Notes: a model not told the origin generated them from the letters alone. Counted from the first letter of the stretch, positions 12,801 through 22,199 are shown. The stretch is 64,000 nucleotides of DNA from Desmodesmus armatus (GCA_007449985.2 VIIQ02000112.1:262545-326544); one strand, 5' to 3'. Translations and numbers: made by a program.

Positions 12801-15158
12801 CTGCTGTGCTGTGCTGTGCTGTGCTGTGTCCATGCTGCCTTTCCTGTGATTCTGCAGCACTGTTGCCGCTTTGGTGTTGGTAGGGGTGTGGCTTGGGTGT
12901 CAACAGCAATAGCAGTTGCCTTCTGCACAATTCGGCAGGCGCTTTCCAATGCTACAGTGCACAAGCACAGCTAGAAGAGTGTGCCGGAGGGGGGAGATCG
13001 TATATTCAGGGCTGTTGTGCAGGCTCCGTGCAGCAGACTGCAGGTTGTGCGCAGCACATGTGCAGAGGATCAGAAGCACGAGACATACCATATTGTTGGG
13101 GCGCAACGCCCATCTAGCGTCAGGATGGAGGCAAGTCACATGCCGTGCGCTTGTGCTGTGCCTTTGCAGTGTGACGGGCTGATAAAGGGCAACACATCAG
13201 GGCGGGAGCGCTGGGAGTGCTGCTGCTGTCATGCCTTGCTGCTGCTTGCTGTGCCTATGCAGTCCCACCCCTCTCCTGCTATTGAACCGCACCGTTGGGC
13301 ACTTACTGCCAGCCACTGGCGTGGGGCGCCGCTGGGGACGGGTTGGGCGGTGCAGCGATGGTTGGGTTGGGCATCTGCCGGCAGCCCCTGTTTGATTCGA
13401 GCACAGCTGTTGGCTTGTTTGCAGTGTGCTTGCATCCTTGAAGGCAGATTGAGCGCTGAAGCGCCCAGGAGCTGATGCAGCACACCCTCAGCAGCTGTAG
13501 CACCGCCGATCAGTCGGTGGTGGTGCAGACGCCATCAGTTTCTTTGGCCTGTGCGCGGGCTCACCGGCTCACCTCCTGCTGTGCTGTTCTTTCCCTTGTC
13601 CCTTTGCGTGCCTTTGCTTCCTTTTCCCCCTCACCTTCCCCCGCTGCTGTCCCCAGGTGCTGCTGGACCTGCGTGAGGAGTGTGACAAGTATGGCAGTGT
13701 GACGGATGTGGTCATCCCACGCCCGGCAGACCCCAAGACCGCACGCGCGCTGCACGGCACTGGCAACTTCGGCAAGGTGAGCACGGTTGCTACCGGCAGA
13801 GGCTGTTTTCGTCACCAGTGGCTGACTTGGCCGTTTGCACATGCTTGTTGACAGCAGCCGCCAGCTGCAGTGCTGGCTAGGCGTGTCAGGCTTGGAGCGG
13901 CAAAGATACTGTCCCAAAAGCACACCCGTGCTTTCGCAAACACCAACGGAGCGTCATGTCACAGTTTGACCGACCATCCCTGTGTGTCTTGCCTCCTGGC
14001 TGCACTAATCTGGAAGCACACTGAGTGTGTGTGACAAGCTGTTGGTGGTGGGGTTTGTCCGCACGGCCCCCTTCCATGCTGGTTGCGTCCGCACAGCCCC
14101 CTTCCATGCTGGTTGCGTCCCTCCGTGGCTGGAGTCATTTGCAGCATTGCTGCTCGCGCACCCTGTGTAACACCTTGTTCTCATCTCCCCTGGCTGCCTT
14201 CCACGCAGGCGTTTGTGGCCTTCCAGGATGCAGTTGAGGCTGCCAAGGCCCGTGAGCGCATCAACGGCCGCATGTTTGCTGGCAGCCTGGTGACAGTGGC
14301 CTACATCTCACAGGTACACCATAGTTATGCTGACAAATGGACCCCAACAGACCATGTGAATGCTGCTGTGCCCATTCCGGTGTCGCACTTGGCAGCGGGA
14401 ATGTCTGTCGTGCCCATTCTTATTGGGATGATGTACTGTCCAAGCATGGCGTCTTCACTTTTTTCACTGCACCTGGTGACCATGGCCGGCATGTCACAAG
14501 GCACTATGGCGATGTATGTCTCTGGAAGGGATTAGGGGTTGCAAATTTTGATACTGCTCAGATACACCTGGCTTGCTCATCACCACATATTTGTGAGTAT
14601 GCTCAGTGCATCATGTTCTTCTACACTCTCTTCCAGGCGGAGTACGAGGCAGCAAAGGCGGCAGCAGCACCAGCAGGAGCAGCCGCCGCTGCTGCTGATG
14701 ACACCGCTGCCAGTGTGGCTGCTGTGGGACTGGTGGATCATGGCAGCCCCAGCCCAGACCGCAACGGGAAGGAGGCTGAGGTAAGGTTGTCCTGGCGGAA
14801 ATGGAGGGGGGGGGGGTCGAGGTGGGGCTGGGGCGTGTGCTGCTGTTGGTGTGTCTCGGTTGCGTCCAAGCAGAGCAGGCTTGCCACCGGTAAGGCTTAT
14901 GAGGAGACATCAAGGTGTTATACGCTGCATGGACGCAGCCAGCATAGCAGCGTGGCAGCAGTGCATGGCCCACATCGACCGCAGCGAGTTGTTTCCTGTG
15001 TTTTCTGCTTGCAGGCTCCTGAGGATGGAGGGGCGCAGGCCAAGGCTGAGGATGCAGCAGCAGCTGCAGCAGAGGCGCAGCAGAATGGAGACGCAGAGGC
15101 GTCGGCAGAGTTTGCTGCGGCGGCAGAGGGCGCTGCTGCAGCAGACATGCAGGAGTGA
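3826..15158 (+). CDS. U2AF65-like splicing factor (RS domain, one RRM, UHM)
   Basis: Thirteen exons: 3826-3944, 4214-4273, 4547-4669, 9050-9123, 9726-9794, 10028-10128, 10598-10720, 11490-11639, 11901-12215, 13657-13776, 14209-14313, 14637-14780, 15015-15158. All introns are GT-AG, all phases fit, and the sum is 549 codons. The N-terminus (MSRDDLDSLP) runs into an Arg-Ser domain (exons 1-4). The RRM has RNP2 LYIGNL and RNP1 RYGFIEFRS. An Ala-rich linker leads to a C-terminal U2AF-homology motif (DDEEYEE, ECDKYGSV, IPRP, and RMF as the R-x-F loop). The tail is Ala/Gln-rich. By homology it acts in 3' splice-site recognition in the nucleus. Canonical U2AF65 has a second RRM and a Trp-containing U2AF35-binding motif; I see neither. 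An additional RS exon near 5267-5300 is possible but unproven. Confidence 0.85.
4935..4996 (+). repeat. decoy 3'-end copy of RS exon 3
   Basis: Diverged tandem copy of the end of exon 3 and its donor: CGCAGCCGCAGCAGGTACCG up to GTTGGTTTT, followed by the same intron start (GGTTACCAGGGGGCAACAGG) as at 4690. The copied block is about 300 bp. The reading frame has decayed, so this is not a usable exon. It lies downstream of its source exon. Confidence 0.65.
5490..7830 (+). repeat. decayed ~270-bp tandem array in U2AF-like intron
   Basis: A motif close to CAGNATGGCCAGCTGGTGG recurs near 5525, 5888, 6166, 6441, 6700 and 6963 (spacing about 260-280 bp after the first) and again near 7796. Longer flanks (GGTGGCTTTGCTAGATGT, GGTGGGGCGAGGTGGGTCGT, GGCATCAGCGACAGCCGC) are shared between neighbouring units. 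Identity falls along the array, which suggests an old minisatellite. A LINE fragment sits inside its right part. Confidence 0.65.
7092..7749 (+). mobile_element. LINE 3' fragment with zf-RVT-like domain
   Basis: The frame ending at 7679 contains FRLGAHNFEVATGRW followed by CQLCGEGVGDEFHVVFEC, a C-x2-C-x7-H-x5-C arrangement like the zinc-binding segment after the reverse transcriptase of plant and algal LINEs. An acidic tail follows. After the stop, a short stem (GCACGG / CCGTGC, about 7702-7718) precedes a (CTGTAA)n tail at 7726-7749. The element is 5'-truncated, lies in an intron of the U2AF-like gene and is not expected to be active. The exact 5' boundary and any target duplication were not found. 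Confidence 0.65.
8345..8631. repeat. large foldback (inverted repeat) in U2AF-like intron
   Basis: The left arm (about 8346-8498) and right arm (about 8503-8631) are reverse complements over nearly their whole length, centred at about 8500 (GGAGGTGTTAAGGACACCTC). Shared landmarks include CAGGACGGGCTCGCCG in the left arm and its complement CGGCGAGCCCGTCCTG in the right. Arms differ by a few substitutions and one extra CTG/GCC block on the left. The sense transcript would fold into a hairpin of roughly 130 bp. Confidence 0.8.
8923..8951 (+). repeat. decoy 5'-end copy of RS exon 4
   Basis: TGCAG then GAGCCCCAGCAGGAGCC copies the acceptor and first ~29 nt of exon 4 (9050-9123). The intron before it (GTGTGCTGCT, TTGCAG) is also shared, giving a ~127-bp tandem unit. 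It sits upstream of the full exon and would read SPSRSPSLEG. Confidence 0.7.
10898..10956 (+). repeat. decoy 3'-end copy of RRM exon 7
   Basis: The stretch ending GAGCCTGCCATCAAG followed by GTAGG mimics the end of exon 7 (CCAGTCATCAAG then GTAAGG), and upstream bases match the CATTGCCGCCTTCCCCGATG region loosely. It lies downstream of its source exon. Confidence 0.6.
11109..11247. repeat. 139-bp near-perfect palindrome in intron
   Basis: Arms of about 65 nt converge on CCAGTACTGG (centre 11178). The left arm holds GATTGCACCTGATTG and ACAATGGGGTGAGCCT; the right holds AGGCTCACCCCATTGT and CAATCAGGTGCAATC. Only a few mismatches interrupt pairing. Candidates are a MITE-like foldback or a small-RNA hairpin in the sense intron. 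Confidence 0.75.
11317..11366 (+). repeat. decoy 5'-end copy of RRM exon 8
   Basis: GCATCCACTCTGACGGGCGC at 11323 duplicates the start of exon 8 (11490), then continues TGTGGCTTCATCGGGTACCG versus TACGGCTTCATCGAGTTCCG in the real exon. The RNP1 region is mutated and no good acceptor precedes it. It lies upstream of its source. Confidence 0.7.
14003..14180 (+). mobile_element. diverged LINE 3' tail in U2AF-like intron
   Basis: Matches the 3' untranslated part of the CATT-tailed LINE (AATCTGGAAGCACACTGAGT, GGGGTTTGTCCG) with an internal duplication of CCCCCTTCCATGCTGGTTGC. The 3' stem is GCAGC-ATT-GCTGC at 14141-14153, followed by TGTAACACCTT. Older than the other copies; no clear target duplication. 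Confidence 0.7.
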
Positions 15159-15582
15159 AATTGCAGGGTGGCAGTGGTCTGAGGTTGACAGCAGCAGCAG
15201 CAGCAGCAGCGGCAAAGCGGGAGGCCTGAGGCAGCTGGCCCCTGCTTGCCGTGAAATTCAGGACAGCGTGTCCTGATGATCGTTGTTTGAATCGGGCACA
15301 GAGTCATCTGCTGTGGTGCGGTCGTGTTTTTTGTGACCATTGTGTGAGTGTGCTGCAGTCGGACGGCTGCAATAGATGATGTGGGTCTTTGTGTGGCGGC
15401 AGTTGTGCAGGTGTGGTTCGCAAGGGGTTTGTTGATTGATATGGCAGTGTGATTGTGAGTCGCTGCACAAGGTGTGGCGGAGGTCCTTCTGTGGCTCTTT
15501 TGCCTTGGTTGGTGTCATGTGTCAAGTAACAATGCTGCCAGAATATGTGCAGGCTGTGGTGAAGGTATGCAGCATATGTGTT
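15159..15582 (+). other. 3' flank of the U2AF-like gene
   Basis: Holds a short (AGC)n tract at 15189-15210 and otherwise plain sequence. No canonical TGTAA signal is visible close to the stop codon. Nothing else is supported here. Confidence 0.4.
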
Positions 15583-15596
15583 ATTCCACATCCAGC

Positions 15597-15752
15597 TCTG
15601 TGTTCGCAATCTGGAAGCACACTGAGTGTGCGTGACAAGCTTTTGATGGTGGGGTTTGTCCGAACGGCCCCCTTCCGTGCTGGTTGTGTCCATCCGTGGC
15701 TGGGTTCAGTTGCAACGTAGTTGCTTGAGAAACCCGTGTAACACCTTCATTC
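15597..15752 (+). mobile_element. 5'-truncated LINE copy C (CATT-tail family)
   Basis: A 156-bp insertion that is, by eye, identical to the reverse complement of the 3' end of copy A. It is flanked by the 14-bp direct repeat ATTCCACATCCAGC at 15583-15596 and 15753-15766, the signature of target-primed reverse transcription. It contains the 3' stem GCAAC-GTA-GTTGC (15712-15724), then TGTAA and a short CATT tail. Identity to copies A and B implies recent activity. Confidence 0.85.
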
Positions 15753-15804
15753 ATTCCACATCCAGCCTTGCCTCCTGCCACAGTGGCGACAGCAGCTGGC
15801 AGGT

Positions 15805-16325
15805 AGAAGAAGAAGAAGGGGTTACAGGGCGACACACGCAGCTACGCTGCAACGACACCCAGCATCGGAAGGGAACCAAAGTCCTTTGCAGGACCCACAA
15901 GGACGGGAACAGACAGCACAGAAAGGAGAGAACCCGCCACCATAGATGTCTGCAGAGGAGACTGTCTGAAAGGAGGGGACCACAGGCAAGGCTTCAACCC
16001 CACAAAGCCAGCCACACAGACAAGAGGGCTTCCACCAGTACCAAGCCGAACACACACCCCCATGCCCCCGGGGCGACCACTTCGAACACAATGTGGAAGA
16101 AAGGCTCCAGCTGTGCTGCGATACACACCCCCAAGACAGGTGCCCGGGGTGTCAGAGCGACACCTTTGTATACCGGGCTGCCCCAAGTCAGCGCGCCCAA
16201 GCACCTGCACCGTTCACAGGCCAGCAACACTGCCCCCTACAACCAGGCCCAAGGCCACTGCACGGCCCTTGCCTGCGTTCTGCTGCCACTGCTGCTGCAC
16301 ACCAGCACCTGCCTGCTGACTCAAA
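15805..16325 (-). mobile_element. 5'-truncated LINE, TTC-tail family
   Basis: Flanked by the 12-bp direct repeat CAGCTGGCAGGT at 15793-15804 and 16326-16337. On the minus strand the 3' end carries the stem GCAGC-GTA-GCTGC (plus positions 15838-15850), then CCTGTAACCCCTTC and a TTC tail. A second, plus-strand copy of the same 3' region is at 20009-20173. No catalytic domain remains. Confidence 0.75.
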
Positions 16326-16494
16326 CAGCTGGCAGGTGGTTGTTCTTCGTGTGAAGTGTGTGATTTGTTACAAGAGGCCCCGTGCATTCGGGACTTTGTC
16401 CCCCAGTATTACTGCCTTTACTAGCAGGAACAGGGCCTCTCGGCAGTAGTAGTGGTATGAAGGTGTTACAGTAGTAGTGGTAGTCGTGTTGGGG

Positions 16495-17252
16495 AATGAA
16501 TGAATGAAGGTGTTACACGGGTTTCTCAAGCAACTACGTTGCAACTGAACCCAGCCACGGATGGACACAACCAGCACGGAAGGGGGCCGTTCGGACAAAC
16601 CCCACCATCAAAAGCTTGTCACGCACACTCAGTGTGCTTCCAGATTGCGAACACAGAGATATAATACACTGGAAGGACTGAATGGCGCCAACGGCACTGC
16701 TTCTCGCACCTGCAGGGTTGCGACAAGAAAGGGCGGACGGAACAGAAAACAGCGAACACACAGCTGCGAGCCACAAAACACTCCCACATGTTGCAGTGGG
16801 CGCACGTGGGGGCAACTTCACCGACACCACCAGTCGCTGCACTGTTCACAAGCCAGCAGGATAGAAGTCACACAGCAGCCAGCAACTCACATGTCACCAC
16901 ATGCAGAAGCTCAATGCCTAACTACCCGCAAACCGTTGCCTCCTGACAGCACCACATGCCATGCAATGAAAGGCTGCTGTGTGAGCGCAAGCCCCTGCGC
17001 CCGCTTAGGGATGATTGCAGAAACCGCAAAGTCAGCCAAGACGCGCCAAAACTCCCCAACAGCAGCACGCCCTGCAATGCGCTCTACCGTCAGCAGAGGC
17101 AACGCAGGACCTTCTGCTGCCACAGCCCACGCCACTCTGCGGCCGAAGTCAACAGCACCGATGCCAGCCAGACACACCATGTCCCACACAATATGATGCA
17201 ACCGGGGATGAGGTTTCACCCCCATCCACAAAGCTGCACACTGCAGGCCGCG
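16495..17252 (-). mobile_element. 5'-truncated LINE copy A (CATT-tail family)
   Basis: A 758-bp insertion flanked by the 12-bp direct repeat GTCGTGTTGGGG (16483-16494 and 17253-17264). The minus-strand frame ending at 16911 encodes the C-terminal part of the element protein (MGVKPHPRLHHIVWDMVCL ... ERIAGRAAVGEFWRVL). A 3' untranslated region with the stem at 16530-16542, TGTAA and a (CATT)n tail follows. It differs from copy B at only about six positions over the shared ~755 bp, counted by eye. Confidence 0.85.
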
Positions 17253-17264
17253 GTCGTGTTGGGG

Positions 17265-17755
17265 GCGGCAAAAATCGCAGTCGGTGCTAAACCCCGACGA
17301 CTTCGTTTTTCATATAGTCGCAAATTTCGTCAATATGCAGACCTCCATCCTAACAGCATTCAGAGCCTGCTTGAGATAACTGAACGCATGTGGCAAAGGC
17401 GGTCAGGGTTCGCTTGTGGGCGGTGAGATTGCCGGTTCGATGCCTGGGTAGGCCAAAACTTATTGTTTTGTGTCCCCACCACCAATAAAGAGCCGCCGTC
17501 ACAAGCAGCATTAGTATAATGATGTAATATTTAGCAGCAATCCACCCACGAGCCCGCACCTGCCCTGCCAACAGAGCTTGAATGAGGTATGCTATGGGTT
17601 GGCCTCTGCAGCTGTCAACGGCTGCAGGCACATCCCAAATAAGCCCCTCAGCTGTCACCCAAACAGTACTCTGCTTGATTTCAAAATGTGCAATACACAG
17701 CCTCGTCGTCAACACCTGTGGGCCGCTGGAGTCAACAGCTTTCAAGGTGTGCAGT
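17265..17755 (-). repeat. older dispersed repeat, copy 1, with Pol III-like boxes
   Basis: Homologous to 22200-22690. It includes an A-box-like TGGCAAAGGCGG at 17391-17402 and a consensus B box GGTTCGATGCC at 17434-17444, 43 nt apart, which is tRNA spacing; the second copy has the same spacing. Acceptor-stem pairing is absent. On the minus strand both copies keep related peptides (VPAAVDSC and LPAAVDSC), so an old coding element with a tRNA-like segment is also possible. Confidence 0.55.
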
Positions 17756-19344
17756 AAATTTTTGAGGAGTCAGAAGTCATGGAGGAGTCCAAAGTCCCGG
17801 ACTCGGCAGGCTGTGCATTGGAACTATGAGCATCCTCCTACTCACCATCCCCTAGCACCCACTGGGTCCTTCAGTCCAGCACACAATTAGCGAGTCACTG
17901 GCGCACCCTTGGTCAATGATGCCCTAGTGGCCCAGCCGAGAGAATACCTGGCCAGCCCAAGTCTCATTGCCATTGTTCAAGTTGCCCAGTGTCACAATAT
18001 TGGGCTTGGGTCAGCAGTGTGTGCGACAACAGTTGGTCATGGCTGTACAACGGCTGGTCATGGTTGCCATATGGCACCATGCATGGTATGCAACCGTGGC
18101 AAAGCAGAAGCTCATAGAGCAGCATTGGCAATGCTTCACAAACTGAATTGGGTAGCATTGGCTTTGTGATGCATTGCCAATGCTGCTCTTTGATAAAGCA
18201 TGATGTTCCTTTTGGCATGGAGCCTCCAGGGAGCCGCTCTCGAAAAGATCTTGCCTTCCATTGTGTTGCTGTGTTCCGTCGCAGCGTGGCTGCTTTTGTG
18301 ACCCGTACAACCCCCTTCTTCTGATTCAGGTGTAAACATCTCCATTCGCCCCAACAAGGCTACCCGGCAAGAGTGCCAGGACTGGCAGGGCTGCCAGCAG
18401 TGCGTCAAACAACACTAGGCGCCAGGATCAGCTCAAACCAGCCCTGCCGCAGGGTTCTGAATGTTCCAGGCGGGCCGCCAACAGCTGCTTGTGGGGTCTT
18501 GACAACCAATGCTGAGTGAAGCTTGAAGCTTTTCAAAAGAAGGCGGGCCTCGATCATGCAAGACCGACGCTGGCACAGCTGCTTTGAAGGAATAAGGACG
18601 TGAATGATGATTCTCTTAGCATTAACCCCGCCAGTTCTGCGACATCGACCGAGGGAAGCAGGCGCTCGCCGACCCCATTGTCGCCAGCGACTGCCTGTGG
18701 ATTTGTTTTAGCGACTTGTATTTTTATTGTGCAGCAGCAGTAAACGGCCAGGCTGAGGGCCTCCTGGAGCTGCAGCCCTCTTCGAGGGTGAAACAGAAAG
18801 ACAAGTGTGTTGTGCAGCAAACATGCAAGCAGTGTGTTGACTATTTCGTTCATTCTCCTTGCACTTCATGCCTGCTGGGCTGCAGCTTGCTCACGACAGT
18901 TACTGCTGTTGCTGCATGGACACACCACCTGCAGCCAATCCTGTGCACGGTTCCCAGCCAACCGTTGGAGACTTACAAAGCATCAGAGCATACATTTGTC
19001 ATGTCACATGACCCAACGTTGCCCCCATCACACTTTTGGCAACACCAGCAGAAAGAGAGCCACAAGAGCACAAAGGCAGGCGCGCAACATGTGCATGGTC
19101 AACCAACCCTTTCCACGCTGCTGCGGGCCATGTACAGGTAAGGCTATCCACAAGGCACAACAGCTGCTGCAAACCACAACGCGCAGTAGCTGCTTGGGCA
19201 CTCCGACATCACATCATGTTGGTCACCACCTCCCCAACTGCGCACAAGCAACCTTGAACCCCCAGCACACGATAGCAAACCTGGTGCAATCACGGCCAGC
19301 GGTGCCACTGCTGGAGTGGATTGAGTAGCACACTGCTGTGCCTC
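17756..19344. other. gene-poor stretch
   Basis: No convincing gene. It contains a hairpin at 18116-18189. A possible plus-strand terminal exon after TTCAG at about 18329 would read VNISIRPNKATRQ and end at a TAG near 18417, but no partner exons were found. Confidence 0.35.
18116..18189. repeat. 28-bp stem hairpin
   Basis: AGAGCAGCATTGGCAATGC (from 18116) pairs with GCATTGCCAATGCTGCTCT (to 18188), and the stem extends through CTTCACAAAC / GCTTTGTGAT with a single mismatch. The loop is about 17 nt. It resembles a small foldback element or pre-miRNA-like hairpin. Confidence 0.65.
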
Positions 19345-19347
19345 ACG

Positions 19348-19790
19348 CTAGTGTACAAGCTGCAGCGGCTGCAGCTGGCCAGGTGCTGGTGCTGGGCGGG
19401 CACCTGCTAGCAGTGCTGCAACCGCAAACTGCCGAGTGCGTTCCCAAGCCCGCTGCATGTACTCCAGGTTGTCTGCTGTGCTGCTGCTGCTGCTGCTGCC
19501 GGCTGCGGCACCATCGTGTGGCCGCGCGCACATGTCAAGCAGGATGGCTCCGATCAGTGCCTCCATCCAGTCACCATATGACTTGAACAGAGGCGACTGG
19601 GCTGCATTTACACCCGCGTTTGCTGCTGCTTCTGCTGCTGCCTCTCCTTGCTGTTGCACATAGACAGGCTTCACTTGCTGGCCATGCTGTGCAGGTTTGT
19701 GGCCACAGCGCCCAGTCCTAGGACTGCATTGCTTGCCAGGATCGCATGCCGGCTGCCAAGGTATCCGTCGACGGCATGGTACACCCTGCA
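19348..19790 (-). pseudogene. RNase III (Dicer-type) domain relic
   Basis: The minus strand encodes ILASNAVLGLGAVATNLH then, after a one-base shift near 19676, VKPVYVQQQGEAAAEAA and SPLFKSYGDWMEALIGAILL. The last segment fits the second conserved RNase III block (K-x-x-G-D-x-x-E-A-x-x-G-A-x-x-L-D), with the Asp and Glu that bind catalytic metal. A Ser run and NLEYMQRAWERTRQF follow, as in the last helices of RNase III domains. The first signature (ERLEFLGD) is missing and the frame is broken, so I call it a relic, although a multi-exon gene with an indel in this assembly is possible. LINE insertions lie immediately upstream. Confidence 0.5.
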
Positions 19791-20008
19791 AGGGCTTGCT
19801 GCTGCACAACATGCCATGTTGACGGTCAACCCAATTGGGTTGCACGGTGCAACTTACCAAACAACCTGTGCTATGTCATGTAGGCATATTCATGCTTCAG
19901 GTAGTACCTGCGTTTGTTGTTGTCGTAAACTGGCATCTTGCTGCTGTTGGCAGCATTGGACACATGTGTCAGCATGTGCAGCCTGTACAGGCTGCAGCAG
20001 AGTTGGTC

Positions 20009-20173
20009 AGTCTCCTCTGCAGACGCCTTTGGTGGGGGTCCTATCCTTTCCGTGCCACGGAGAGTGTCTGTTCCCGTCCTTGCAGGTCCTGCAAATGATC
20101 CTGGTCACCCTCCCGATGCTGGTGTCAGTGCAGCGTAGCTGCGTGAACAGCCCTTGTAAACCCTTCTACTTCA
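20009..20173 (+). mobile_element. 5'-truncated LINE 3' end, TTC-tail family copy 2
   Basis: Plus-strand copy of the 3' region seen at 15805-16325 (CAGTCTCCTCTGCAGACG, TGTCTGTTCCCGTCCTTG). The stem GCAGC-GTA-GCTGC is at 20130-20142, followed by TTGTAAACCCTTC. The 8-bp direct repeat AGTTGGTC flanks it (20001-20008 and 20174-20181), which is short and so weaker evidence than at the other copies. Confidence 0.6.
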
Positions 20174-20189
20174 AGTTGGTCGATTTAAA

Positions 20190-20420
20190 AGTCCCAGTAA
20201 TGGTGCAGTACACCGGGCTCAGCAGCCCCACAGGCTACTAGCCGGCCCTGTGTGCATGCCCTGAGCCGTGGGGAAGTTCCCCACGGATGATGCGGCATCA
20301 AGGGTGAGCCTCCATGCAGGCCCAGCTACCTTGCTGGCCCAGCGTGCGTGGCACACACAGCTTCCACCATCACCAATCACCTCAGCGACCTATGGCAATT
20401 TGCCAGCAACTGGCGGCAAG
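20190..20420 (-). mobile_element. old LINE fragment (CATT-tail relatives)
   Basis: Homologous to 22010-22180 of copy B: TACACCGGGCTCAGCAGCCC is identical in both, and the minus strand retains AWRLTLDAA and PTAQGMHTG. It is clearly diverged, with stops and indels. It may extend rightward toward 20980, where I could not confirm homology. Confidence 0.6.
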
Positions 20421-21154
20421 GCAATCAAAGACAGCACTCTCTGGCAGCAAGCAGCATCATGTGCCTGTCAGCTATGGCTGATAACGCATCCCAACAGTGG
20501 CACGGTGCCCAGTGGGTAGCCAATGGTACGGTGAGGGACACCAGTTGCACCCCCCCCCCCCATGCCAAGTGTCACCATGATGCTGGCGGCCAGCCCAGAC
20601 CACCACACACCCCGTCGCTAGCTGCGGATAGCTGAGCCTCCGTGATGGCAGGCAGCCACCTAGATGGCCTAGCCCGCAGCAGTACATGTGCTGCGTCCTG
20701 CCATGCACCCGAGGATTCCCCGGGGTGCCTGCAACCGATACACCCAATGTGTGGGGCGGGCGGTCCACCCTGGCCACAGCCCTCTCTGACATACAACCGT
20801 TTATGGTAGACTTGTGAGAGTGCCCTCAGGGCTTTGATGGCATCGCAGCTGCTGCCCTCCACGAGCTGTTGCTGCTGGCAATGGGTGCTGCACAACCCCA
20901 GCACATCTTGCTGGAGGTGCAAGCGCCTGCTTCTGGCGGGCCGAAACTGAAGCAGAACTGGCTTATGTGGATCTTGCAAACTGTTTACGTGCTGTCGTCC
21001 TCAAGAGTAGCTCTGCCACCGCTGAATTGGTCTTTTCGCGGCAGCCTGGGCGGCACCTTTGAAGGCTCATGGCAAAGCGTGTCAGCAGTTTAGGCTCATT
21101 TTTCCCAAAGTAAATGTTTCGTGCATCTCAATGCCAACGGTGAGCGAAAATTGC
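20421..21154. other. no gene recognised
   Basis: A minus-strand frame (20572-20979) is open but has no recognisable motif. It may be the upstream part of the old LINE fragment on its left. Nothing else is supported. Confidence 0.3.
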
Positions 21155-21167
21155 AGGGCCAGAGCAA

Positions 21168-22186
21168 TGAATGAATGAAGGTGTTACACGGGTTTCTCAA
21201 GCAACTACGTTGCAACTGAACCCAGCCACGGATGGACACAACCAGCACGGAAGGGGGCCGTTCGGACAAACCCCACCATCAAAAGCTTGTCACGCACACT
21301 CAGTGTGCTTCCAGATTGCGAACACAGAGATATAATACACTGGAAGGACTGAATGGCGCCAACGGCACTGCTTCTCGCACCTGCAGGGTTGCGACAAGAA
21401 AGGGCGGACGGAACAGAAAACAGCGAACACACAGCTGCGAGCCACAAAACACTCCCACATGTTGCAGTGGGCGCACGTGGGGGCAACTTCACCGACACCA
21501 CCAGTCGCTGCACTGTTCACAAGCCAGCAGGATAGAAGTCACACAGCAGCCAGCAACTCACATGTCACCACATGCAGAAGCTCAATGCCTAACTACCCGC
21601 AAACCGTTGCCTCCTGACAGCACCACATGCCATGCAATGAAAGGCTGCTGTGTGAGCGCAAGCCCCTGCGCCCGCTTAGGGATGATTGCAGAAACCGCAA
21701 AGTCAGCCAAGACGCGCCAAAACTCCCCAACAGCAGCACGCCCTGCAATGCGCTCTACCGTCAGCAGAGGCAGTGCAGGGCCTTCTGCTGCCACAGCCCA
21801 CGCCACTCTGCGGCCGAAGTCAACAGCACCGATGCCAGCCAGACACACCATGTCCCACACAATATGATGCAACCGGGGGTGAGGTTTCACCCCCATCCAC
21901 AAAGCTGCATACTGCAGGCCGTGGTCAGCAGCCAACCAAGGGGGGCGTCGCCCACCCGGTGAGCTCGCAACTGCCCCTCAATCTCCGCCCGCACCGCCCC
22001 TGCAACAGGACACTCCCAACAATGGTGCTGTACACCGGGCTCAGCAGCCCCACATGCTACACAAGAGGTGCCTGTGTGCATGCGCTGGGCCGTAGGGAAC
22101 GCGTCGAGGGTGAGCCGCCATGCAGCCTCCTTGTGCTCATTAGGCACACGCAGCTTCCACCACCGCCGAAGCACCCGAGTGACCCG
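21168..22186 (-). mobile_element. 5'-truncated LINE copy B (CATT-tail family)
   Basis: A 1019-bp insertion flanked by the 13-bp direct repeat AGGGCCAGAGCAA (21155-21167 and 22187-22199). The minus-strand protein begins RVLRRWWKLRVPNEHKEAAW and includes CVACGAAEPGVQHHCWEC, a C-x2-C-x8-H-x3-C zinc-binding pattern of LINE C-termini. A one-base shift in a C6 run near 21930 breaks the frame, which then continues as in copy A to a stop at 21582. The 3' stem is at 21201-21213, followed by TGTAA and (CATT)n. Not autonomous. Confidence 0.85.
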
Positions 22187-22199
22187 AGGGCCAGAGCAA

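Noticed and set aside
17384..17456. Possible tRNA gene (A and B boxes with correct spacing)
   Set aside because: Acceptor and anticodon stems do not pair, and the sequence is embedded in a longer dispersed repeat. Reported only as tRNA-like.
19861..19960. Short minus-strand frame MPVYDNNKRRYYLKHEYAYM upstream of the RNase III relic
   Set aside because: Looks exon-like, but I cannot join it to the relic in phase nor recognise it.
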